From NCBI GenBank assembly GCA_900555705.1, contig USLV01000027.1, positions 1-9,818 on the forward strand: a DNA stretch of 9,818 bases. Direction: 5' to 3'. Every line of letters starts with the position of its first letter. Positions within the stretch are counted from its first letter, which is position 1. This document shows, in pieces, positions 1 through 7,100 of this stretch. Below the pieces are notes generated by a model. It was given only the letters and a program-made list of their open reading frames with translations, had not been told where the DNA came from and did no database searches. The translations under genes were made by a program, and so were the position numbers. The stretch comes from an uncultured Oscillospiraceae bacterium (GTDB taxonomy: Bacteria; Bacillota; Clostridia; Oscillospirales; Acutalibacteraceae).

Positions 1-2089
1 GGTAGTTTTCGAGGTGGCCGTCGACGGCGGCCACCATGCTGTTCAGCCGCGAAAGCAGCCAGCGATCCATGACGGTCAGCGTATCCGGGTTCAGTGTGTG
101 TTGCGTCGCGTCGAACCCGTCGATGTTGGCATAGAGCACGAAGAACGCATAGGTGTTCCAGAGGGTGCCCATGAATTTGCGCTGACCCTCCACGACCGCC
201 TTGCCGTGGAACCGATTGGGGAGCCAGGGGGCGGAGTTGATATAGAAATACCAGCGGATGGCGTCGGCGCCGTAGGTCTCGAGCGCCTCGAACGGATCGA
301 CGGCGTTGCCCTTGGATTTCGACATTTTCTGGCCGTTTTCATCCTGCACATGGCCGAGGACGATGACATTTTTATACGGCGCTTTGTCGAACAGCAGGGT
401 CGAGATCGCGAGCAGGGAATAGAACCAGCCGCGCGTCTGGTCAACCGCCTCCGAGATGAAGTCGGCGGGGAACTGGGCCTCGAACAGCTCCTTGTTTTCG
501 AAGGGGTAGTGGTGCTGCGCAAAGGGCATCGAGCCGGAATCAAACCAGCAGTCGATGACCTCCGGAACCCGCTTCATCTCGCCGCCGCAATGCGGGCAGC
601 GGAGCGTCACCGCGTCGATATAGGGGCGGTGCAGCTCGATCTCCTCCGGGCAGTTGTCGGACATCTCGCGCAGCTCGGCGATGCTGCCGACCGCGTGCCG
701 GTGGCCGCAGGCGCATTCCCAGATGTTGAGCGGGGTGCCCCAGTAGCGGTTGCGGCTGATGCCCCAGTCCTGCACGTTTTCGAGCCAGTCGCCGAAGCGG
801 CCTTTGCCGATGCTCTCGGGAATCCAGTTGATCGTGTTGTTGTTTTTGATGAGATTTTCGCGAACCGCGGTCATCTTTATGAACCAGGAATCGCGCGCGT
901 AGTAGATCAGCGGGGTGTCGCAGCGCCAGCAGTGGGGATAGCTGTGCTCAAAGACCGGCGCGGAGAAGAGCAGCCCGCGCTCGTCGAGGTCGCGGAGAAC
1001 CAGCTTATCCGCATCCTTGCAGAAGACGCCGGGCCAGGCCGTTTCCTTCGTCATCTCGCCCTTCGCGTCGACGAGCTGGACGAACGGCAGACCGTATTTC
1101 CGGCCGACGTTCGCATCGTCCTCGCCGAAAGCGGGGGCGATATGGACAACGCCGGTACCGTCGGTCAACGTGACATAGGAGTCGCAGACGACATACCAGC
1201 ACTTCTCTTTCGGCTGCACAAAATCGAAGAGCGGGACATACTCCCGGTATTCGAGTTCGCGGCCGGTGAAGGTCTCGAGAATGCGGTAGTCGCCCTGGAT
1301 GACGCTGTCCACCAGCGCCGCCGCCAGGTAATAGACGGTGCCGTCGTTCTCCAGCTTGACATACTGCTCATCCGGGTTGACGCAGAGCGCGACATTGGAC
1401 GGCAGGGTCCAGGGGGTGGTCGTCCAGGCGAGGATATAGGCGTCCTCGTCCTTCAGTTTGAACCGCGCGATGGCGGAGCGCTCCTTCACGTCCTTATAGC
1501 CCTGCGCGACCTCGTGGGAGGACAGCGGCGTACCGCAGCGGGGGCAGTAGGGAACGATCTTGAAGCCCTTGTAGAGCAGCCCCTTCTCCCAGATCTGCTT
1601 GAGCGCCCACCATTCGGACTCGATGAAATCGTTGTGATAGGTGACATAGGGGTTCTCCATGTCCGCCCAAAAGCCGACGGTCGCGGAGAAATCCTCCCAC
1701 ATGCCCTTGTATTTCCAGACGCTCTCCTTGCACTTCTCGATGAAGGGCTCGAGGCCGTATTCCTCGATCTGCTCCTTGCCGTCGAGGCCGAGCAGCTTCT
1801 CGACCTCCAGTTCGACCGGCAGGCCGTGGGTGTCCCATCCGGCCTTCCGGGGCACCTGATAGCCCTTCATAGTGCGGTAGCGCGGAATCATGTCCTTGAT
1901 GACACGGGTGAGGACGTGGCCGATGTGGGGTTTGCCGTTGGCGGTCGGCGGCCCGTCATAGAAGACATAGGGCTCACCCTCGCGGCGGCTGTCGATGCTC
2001 TGCTCAAAGATGTGGTGCTCCGCCCAGAAGCGTTCCACCGCTTTTTCGCGCTCGACAAAATTCAGATTGGTCGGCACCTTTTCATACAT
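1..2089 (-). CDS. ileS: Isoleucyl-tRNA synthetase, N-terminal 696 residues (partial at left edge)
   Basis: Class I aminoacyl-tRNA synthetase that charges tRNA-Ile in the cytoplasm. Seen: the active-site HIGH motif at residues 55-58 (in GKPHIGHVLTRV), AGWDTHGLPVE at 84-94, the CP1 editing-domain signatures WTTTPWTLPSN (222-232) and GTGVVHIAPAFGEDD (311-325), cysteine pairs YCPRC (181-185) and CWRC (387-390), WGISRNRYWGTP (442-453) and KMSKSKGN (588-595). The start of the anticodon-binding domain follows. The family is usually about 1,000-1,100 residues, so roughly the last third lies outside the window. The KMSKSKGN and DGPPTANGKPHIGH forms fit the eukaryote-like IleS2 type rather than the common bacterial IleS1. 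The start MYEKVPTNL is supported by GGAGG at 2098-2102, 8 nt upstream. Expression is expected to be set by the T-box leader directly upstream. Identity is certain; the IleS2 subtype is likely. Confidence 0.97.
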   Translation of the reverse strand, partial: MYEKVPTNLNFVEREKAVERFWAEHHIFEQSIDSRREGEPYVFYDGPPTANGKPHIGHVLTRVIKDMIPRYRTMKGYQVPRKAGWDTHGLPVELEVEKLLGLDGKEQIEEYGLEPFIEKCKESVWKYKGMWEDFSATVGFWADMENPYVTYHNDFIESEWWALKQIWEKGLLYKGFKIVPYCPRCGTPLSSHEVAQGYKDVKERSAIARFKLKDEDAYILAWTTTPWTLPSNVALCVNPDEQYVKLENDGTVYYLAAALVDSVIQGDYRILETFTGRELEYREYVPLFDFVQPKEKCWYVVCDSYVTLTDGTGVVHIAPAFGEDDANVGRKYGLPFVQLVDAKGEMTKETAWPGVFCKDADKLVLRDLDERGLLFSAPVFEHSYPHCWRCDTPLIYYARDSWFIKMTAVRENLIKNNNTINWIPESIGKGRFGDWLENVQDWGISRNRYWGTPLNIWECACGHRHAVGSIAELREMSDNCPEEIELHRPYIDAVTLRCPHCGGEMKRVPEVIDCWFDSGSMPFAQHHYPFENKELFEAQFPADFISEAVDQTRGWFYSLLAISTLLFDKAPYKNVIVLGHVQDENGQKMSKSKGNAVDPFEALETYGADAIRWYFYINSAPWLPNRFHGKAVVEGQRKFMGTLWNTYAFFVLYANIDGFDATQHTLNPDTLTVMDRWLLSRLNSMVAAVDGHLENY

Positions 2090-2108
2090 AGCGCTTGCCT
2101 CCGTTTCC

Positions 2109-2149
2109 AAAAATAAAGAGCCTTTCTCCCATAACGGGACGAAAGGCTC
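2109..2149 (-). terminator. Intrinsic terminator of the T-box leader
   Basis: On the minus strand GAGCCTTTC (2141-2149) and its complement GAAAGGCTC (2118-2126) form a 9-bp stem. An inner TCCC/GGGA pairing extends it, and TTTATTTTT (2109-2117) follows. It lies between the T-box sequence and the ileS ribosome binding site, as expected for the terminator that competes with the tRNA-stabilised antiterminator. It could also stop readthrough from the secreted-protein genes upstream, which have no other visible terminator before ileS. Confidence 0.93.
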
Positions 2150-2383
2150 TCGTTTCGCTGTACCACCCATTACGGCATACTACCGGCAACCCGGCCCATA
2201 TGCGTTCCCGATAACGGCGGAAAACCGGCGAGGTCTACTGAACCGCCCGGCGGACGGTGTTCGACCGGCAACTCAGGAGGGATGTTCGCGCTTTCTCTGT
2301 CGGCGCCGGGCTCCCACTCTCCCCGGCTCGCTGTGCCCCTCGATAAAAGGCTACTGTCTCCATCAACGTCTTTCTCTATGATT
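2109..2383 (-). promoter_or_regulatory. T-box leader (riboswitch) of ileS
   Basis: Untranslated leader that senses uncharged tRNA-Ile and lets transcription continue into ileS when charging is low. On the minus strand, reading 5' to 3', it shows the GA-rich element (GAGAAAGACGTTGATGGAG), the stem I distal element AGCGAGCCGGGG...GAGCCCGG, a segment GCGAACATCCCTCCTGAG with a probable ATC isoleucine specifier codon at 2281-2283, and the T-box proper GGGTGGTACAGCG at 2156-2168, close to the consensus GGGTGGTACCGCG. A terminator hairpin follows. The specifier is assigned mainly because the downstream gene is ileS; the base after it is C rather than the usual purine, so the exact codon register is inferred. 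The 5' end is set from the promoter. Confidence 0.93.
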
Positions 2384-2389
2384 GGATTT

Positions 2390-2418
2390 ACTATAGCACA
2401 ACCGGCTGCATTTGTCAA
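2390..2418 (-). promoter_or_regulatory. Promoter of the ileS T-box transcript
   Basis: Perfect -35 box TTGACA (2413-2418), 17-nt spacer, and -10 box TATAGT (2390-2395). Transcription should start near 2383, giving a leader of about 290 nt before the ileS start codon. The -35 box overlaps the TGA stop codon (2415-2417) of the broken gene upstream, so the two units abut with no spare DNA. Confidence 0.85.
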
Positions 2419-3115
2419 ATCGCGAAGCGGGAATATTTCTGGATGAGACGAATGTCCTGCCGGGTCAGGAGACCGTCGTCAAAGGCCTCCTGCAATTCCA
2501 GAAAGGTGTCGCCGTCGTGTACCAGCAGCTGGTCGTCGTAATTTGGCAGAGAGATGGTATAGCCGGCGACGGTGTAATCCCGGAACATGGGATGGCACAC
2601 CGCATCGCGGTCGCGCAGGGCGACGATCTCACGGCCGTCCCAGGTGCCGAAATAGCTGAAGATCTGAATGTCGGGTACGCCCGTTATCGAATCGATTTGG
2701 ATGTTATTTTCCTCGCGATAACGAATGAAATCCGACTGAATTTTTGCCGTCTGTGTCTCAGTCAGCGGGGGCAGCGGCTCCAGAATGGTACCGGTAGCGG
2801 ATGTATGATGACGATCGGCGATGTGTTTCAGCTCGGCTTTCGTCAGCAGCTCCCGTCCACAGGCGTCGGGCAGGGAATAAAAGCCTCCCTCGCGCCAGAC
2901 CAGCAGCTGATTGCCGTATCCCGATACCAGAGGGATACCGGAAGCTTGTCGCTGTCCTCCGCCTTATTCAGCTCTGTCCAGAGTGCCTCGGAAATTTTGC
3001 CTTCCCATGATAAAAGCTGTTCATGTTCCGACAATGCCAATCCACTGAGGCAGGAAATACTCAGAAGAGAAAAAGCGAAGAATAAGGACATGACTTTTTG
3101 AAATACCTGTTTCAT
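2415..3115 (-). pseudogene. Secreted repeat protein gene with a frameshift
   Basis: Not a recognised named gene. The first frame starts at 3115 (AAGGAGAG at 3123-3130 is the ribosome binding site). It encodes a signal peptide (hydrophobic stretch after MKQVFQKVM, likely cleavage after SGLA) and a segment of the form ISEALWTELNKAEDSDKLPV-SLWYRD, typical of mature N-termini of secreted Ruminococcaceae proteins. That frame stops at 2843. A different frame carries the coherent continuation GYGNQLLVWREGGFYSLPD to the stop at 2415. This second part holds two copies of one motif: NQLLVWREGGFYSLPDACG...LLTKAELKHI and DQLLVHDGDTFLELQEAF...LLTRQDIRLI. Restoring one base at the CCC run at 2920-2922 joins both parts into a single 233-residue reading frame. 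The tight join of the N-terminal segment to the first repeat suggests a further internal loss. It starts 23 nt after the upstream dockerin gene, so the two are probably cotranscribed. A real pseudogene or a base-call error are both possible. Confidence 0.75.
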
Positions 3116-3138
3116 GACGACGCTCTCCTTTTGATTAT

Positions 3139-3975
3139 CTAACTATTAATAAGAAGAAGCCGATCAGCTGGTTCATATCCGATGCTTTCTAACCAATTAT
3201 AAAACCATTGAGACATTGCATTATTCGTACCGGGCAATTCCTCTGCTGGATCATATATGGAAAATATAATCTCTGTTTCATTCAATTGATAATGTTTTAC
3301 ATGCTGTATTGTATCCTTTCGAACAGAGAAAAGCAGTATATTGGTTGACGGAGCATCCGATACCACATTGGGACTGCCAATGGTACTGTGAATCGTCAAG
3401 CAGCCTTGAGAGAGATGTAAATTGTCAATCGTGAGTACAGGCCCAATTACATCATGACTGCGCAGCAGGATAACAGCCGCTTGTTCCTCAAAAAAATTAT
3501 TGTCCGGCGTCCACGCCTCCGGAAAAATCTCTGTCTGTTCACAAACGGATGTGAATTCTTTGGGTGAGCACGCGATGAAAAGTTGGAATGTCGGATTTGT
3601 ATGGCGTAGTACTGTTGCATATTGCAGAAAACGGAAATCAATGTCTCCCTCAAACGGTTCCGGAAACGCCTCCAACAGCCCAACCGCATACTGCAGCACA
3701 AGTCTGGCGTCGGTCGTGTCGACTGCTCCGTCGGTGTTGACATCGGCGGGGAGCAGGTGCGCCTCGTCAAGCATGACTTTTCCGACAGCATGCTGCAAAA
3801 TCATTCGGGCGTCGGTTGTATCGACTTTGCCATCACCATTCACGTCACCGATGACAGCGACTGTATCCGCCGCACCATCTTCCGGCGGCAGCACCGTCGC
3901 CGAGACGGGAACCATCGTGGACAACAGCATCAGGGCGGCCACAGCGGTCGCCAACAGGCGTTTTCTATATTTCAT
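3139..3975 (-). CDS. Secreted protein with N-terminal dockerin and a C-terminal domain of unknown function
   Basis: 278 residues. A signal peptide (KYRKR, then a hydrophobic core) should be cut after PVSA at residue 26. A dockerin domain follows at about 43-103, with two calcium loops, D44-VNGDGKVDTT-D55 and D78-VNTDGAVDTT-D89, each followed by an AR-x-x-LQ(H/Y)AVG helix. Dockerins bind cohesins in cellulosome-like assemblies; loop positions 10 and 11, often part of cohesin recognition, are TT in both repeats. The remainder (about 112-278) includes FFEEQAAVILLRSHD and GCLTIHSTIGSPNVVSD. Its pattern faintly recalls PrcB-C-like domains, but that is from memory and weak. GGAGGG at 3984-3989 supports the start. 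A terminator upstream means it needs its own promoter. It shares its N-terminal cassette with the protein at 7640-8551. The domain is N-terminal, whereas most cellulosomal dockerins are C-terminal. Confidence 0.88.
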   Translation of the reverse strand: MKYRKRLLATAVAALMLLSTMVPVSATVLPPEDGAADTVAVIGDVNGDGKVDTTDARMILQHAVGKVMLDEAHLLPADVNTDGAVDTTDARLVLQYAVGLLEAFPEPFEGDIDFRFLQYATVLRHTNPTFQLFIACSPKEFTSVCEQTEIFPEAWTPDNNFFEEQAAVILLRSHDVIGPVLTIDNLHLSQGCLTIHSTIGSPNVVSDAPSTNILLFSVRKDTIQHVKHYQLNETEIIFSIYDPAEELPGTNNAMSQWFYNWLESIGYEPADRLLLINS

Positions 3976-4011
3976 AGGACAATCCCTCCATCATTTTAGA
4001 ATACTAAATAC

Positions 4012-4040
4012 ATGTTAACACTGCACCAAAAATAAATCAA
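4012..4040 (-). promoter_or_regulatory. Candidate promoter for the 3975-3139 dockerin gene
   Basis: TTGATT (4035-4040), 17-nt spacer, and TAACAT (4012-4017) preceded by TG one base upstream, giving an extended -10 arrangement. Both boxes match consensus at only four of six positions. TTGGTG/TAGTAT slightly downstream is a competing choice. A promoter is expected somewhere in 3990-4105, because an intrinsic terminator ends the upstream unit. Confidence 0.35.
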
Positions 4041-4086
4041 CATATTTTGTAGATTTTTTTCAAACTTTAAAAACATATGGTGCAGT
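4020..4086. repeat. 9-bp inverted repeat upstream of the dockerin gene
   Basis: ACTGCACCA at 4020-4028 and its exact reverse complement TGGTGCAGT at 4078-4086, 49 nt apart in very AT-rich DNA. The left arm falls inside the spacer of the candidate promoter and the right arm lies upstream of it. This arrangement would suit a looping or dimeric regulator, but a chance match is possible. Confidence 0.4.
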
Positions 4087-4105
4087 ATATGATAGTTTAT
4101 GCCAT

Positions 4106-4140
4106 AAAAACACCAGCCGTCCCCGAGCGAGAACGGCTGG
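4106..4140 (-). terminator. Intrinsic terminator after the peptidase-LRR gene
   Basis: On the minus strand CCAGCCGT (4133-4140) pairs with ACGGCTGG (4113-4120) around a 12-nt loop, followed by TGTTTTTAT. It lies about 44 nt after the stop codon of the 7597-4184 gene and separates that transcript from the dockerin gene at 3975. Confidence 0.88.
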
Positions 4141-4183
4141 TGAAAGACCGCCAATATCAATATTGTATTTCTTCCTGCACTGT

Positions 4184-7100
4184 TCAATAGCGAGTGAAGG
4201 TGCAGGAATTGCAGCCGTAGAAGGCATAGTAGCCGATGTCGGTAAGAGAGGCGGGCATGCGGACATTGGTGAGGCCGCTGCAATGGGTGAAGGCGTAATC
4301 GTCGATGCTTACGACCAGCGCGGGGATGTCGATCTCCGTGAGAGAGGAGCAGCCGTAGAAACCGTAGTAGGGGATGGCGGTGAGGTTCGCGGGGAGGGTG
4401 ATCTCCTCCAGAGCGGCACAGTGGCCAAAGGCAAAGCTGCCGATGCTTGTGACGCTGTCCGGGAGATGCACCTCGCGGAGGCTGATACAGCTGTAGAAGG
4501 CGCGGTGGCCGACGGCGGTGAGCGCCGCGTCCGGGTCAAAGGTGACGGTCTCGAGAGCGGCGCAGTTGTTGAAGACGTTGTCCCCCATAGTCCCGACCGT
4601 CCGTGGGATGCTGATGGAGGTGAGACCGCTGCTGTGGAAAGCGGCAGCGCCGATGTCGGTGGCGGAATGGAGATTGATACCGGTCAGCGAGGCACACTTT
4701 GTGAACGCATGGTCGCCGATGGTGCGCAGGTTGATGGAGGTATCGACCTCCTCAAGAGCGGTGCAGCCATAGAACGCATAGGCGGGGACAGCGGTGAGGA
4801 GATCGCTGTCGAGGGTGGCGCTCCGCAGGCTGGTGCAATGGGCGAACACATAGTCACCGATGCTGCGGAGGTTGCGCGGGAGCGCGGCCTCGAGCAGGCT
4901 GTCGCAGCCATGGAAGGCGCTGAGGCCGATGGTTTGCAGGTCGCCGTCATCGACAAAGGAGACGGCGGTCAGCGAGGCGCAGTCGTGGAACGCATGGGAA
5001 CCGATATTGGTGACGGCGGCGGGGATGCTGATGGAGGTGAGGCCGCTGCCGTAGAAGGCGGCGATGCCGATGTCGGTGACCGTGGCGGGGAGGGACACCA
5101 CCCGAAGGGCGTCACAGTCGCGCAGAGCGTTGGCGCCGACCGAGGTGACGGTATAGGAGCGATCGTCGCGTGTGATGGTCTGGGGAATGGTGACGCTGCC
5201 GCTGACCAGCTCGGGGGAAAAGGTATGGTTCACCATGGCGGTGCCGGCGGAAGAGAGCTTGTAGGCAATCGCGCCTCTGTAGAAGATATTGGAGGGGATG
5301 ACGCTGACGGCAATACCGTTTTGCAGGGCATGGGAATGGGCGGAGCTGCCGGAATAGACGGTGAGGGTGAGATTTGGGCAGTCCGCAAAAGCGTCGGAGG
5401 CGATGGAAATGTCGGCAAAGGGGGCAGTAAAAGCAGATTCCGGGATGAGGACGTTCTGAAGATGGGTGTTCCCGGCGAAAGCACGGCTGCCGACGCTGTC
5501 CACGTCGACGATGAAATGGGACAGGGTGCGTCCGGCGGGATAGGCGACCAGCTTGTGGCTGTCGGAGGACTGACGACGGTACAGGACACCGTCCCTGCCG
5601 TAATAGTCCGCATCGTTTTGGGGGCAGAAGATGTTGGCGATGCCATTGTTGCCCGCGAACGCACCGTCGGCTATGGAAGAAATGGTGCGCGGGATGGTCA
5701 CGGTGGTGAGGTTATCGCAGCCGGAGAAGGCAAATTCGCCGATGGATTTCAGATAGCCGTTGTCGAGATCAATACCGCTGATCTGGCAGTCCTTGAACGC
5801 ATTGGGCGCGATCGAGGTGACATTGTACCAGTTCGATCCGAGCTGTATACTGGATGGAATATCGATACCCCCCATATGGTCTGTCGCTATAGCAGGATTG
5901 ACACCATCGCCTATAGCTACAGTGGTATCGGATAATAACTCGTATTGTATGTCATCCACTTCGATATTGGAAAGATATTTTTGTAAATTGGACAGGGGAG
6001 TTCCGTTCGTTACATGGGACCTTAACAGAGCGTTATCTTCCTCATCCACTACACCGTCATAGTTAAGATCACCTCTGGTCAAATGAATATCAACTGAATA
6101 GGTTGTTCTTGGATACATGGAATCCACATATCCGTATGTGCGGTCAACAGGGGTACTTCCGATGCAATTTCCCAGGTTGTCGGTAAATTTTAATCCGCCC
6201 GTATACACGTTAGGGATAGAAATATTGGTGCTATGTTCAAGATAGAGCCGTTTGGAGTCATTGATGATGACATCAAGGTCGGGTATATAATCCGAATAGT
6301 CAATTAAAAATGTATATGTCATAGGGCTGCCTTTGGGAAAGTTACCGGCATAGAGTTTCGACCATTTATATTGTACAGCAGAAGCAGAAGCGGAGGTGCT
6401 GGGGTTGAACGCCCCTGTATACGACTTGGAAATGCCGGAAAACAGATTGGGAGTGCCATCGTTCTGGGTATCAAAAAATACCGTCGCTTCCGCGACTAGA
6501 TTGACATCTTTTTTTGCCACGGTTATGTATCGAAAGTCATTGGCGCTTAAAAACTCATCTTGGGAAAAAGCGGCCTGTCGTTGCCCGTTTTTCGGAATAT
6601 TTTGCCAGCTTCCGTCACCGGAGACCTGCGATACCATATTTAATGCGTCGTACATAATCCAGACATAGCCATTATTATGATACTCGATACCGTGTGAATT
6701 GGCTATTTTGAAGGCGCCTGTTTCAGCCTCCTCTATGATACCGTCTCCGTTCATATCGCATTCAATGGTATCGTCATATCCGACAATGGTCAAAGCATGT
6801 ACAGACTCATTAAGAGCCACGCATGTAATGGCCTTGCCTCGGTTATCCCGCGTTTCCTTGTACTGAGATCCACGAAAACTATACATCGTCACATTTAAGA
6901 CTCGGCCTTCGTTCAGAAGAGTTTTGGCAAATGTTAAATCTGGATCATTTGGACCGGTAATGCTGTTTTGTGCTGTATCCAGCGATGTAAAATAACGCTT
7001 ATCTACACGGTATTCAAGAGCCTGTCTTTTTAACGCGGAATTATTTGACAGTTCACGATGATCCGTATAAGGAAAATCCGCCCATGTCAGACTACCATAC

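Noticed and set aside
14..2116. 700-residue open frame on the plus strand
   Set aside because: It lies exactly opposite ileS, whose motifs are unmistakable. It arises from GC-rich codon use on the other strand, and its translation has no recognisable domains.
2170..2418. 82-residue minus-strand frame just upstream of ileS
   Set aside because: It covers the T-box leader, whose conserved elements explain the sequence. Its start codon lies upstream of the predicted transcription start.
3020..3115. Lipoprotein signal in the broken secreted gene (SLLSISC)
   Set aside because: The residue three before the cysteine is Ser rather than Leu, Val or Ile. An ordinary signal peptidase site after SGLA fits better.
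3996..4283. Small minus-strand frames overlapping the 3' end of the LRR gene
   Set aside because: They run through the intrinsic terminator and the intergenic region and show no LRR or other motif. The LRR gene simply ends mid-repeat.
4187..5818. Possible CRISPR or noncoding tandem array, because of regular 69-nt periodicity
   Set aside because: The units diverge at DNA level and encode well-formed BspA-type protein repeats in one long frame, with no constant repeat and unique spacer pattern.
4163..5935. 590-residue open frame on the plus strand with repetitive AVEG/ADGG text
   Set aside because: It is antisense to the LRR array. The repeats are the 69-nt LRR units read backwards, and there is no suitable ribosome binding site.
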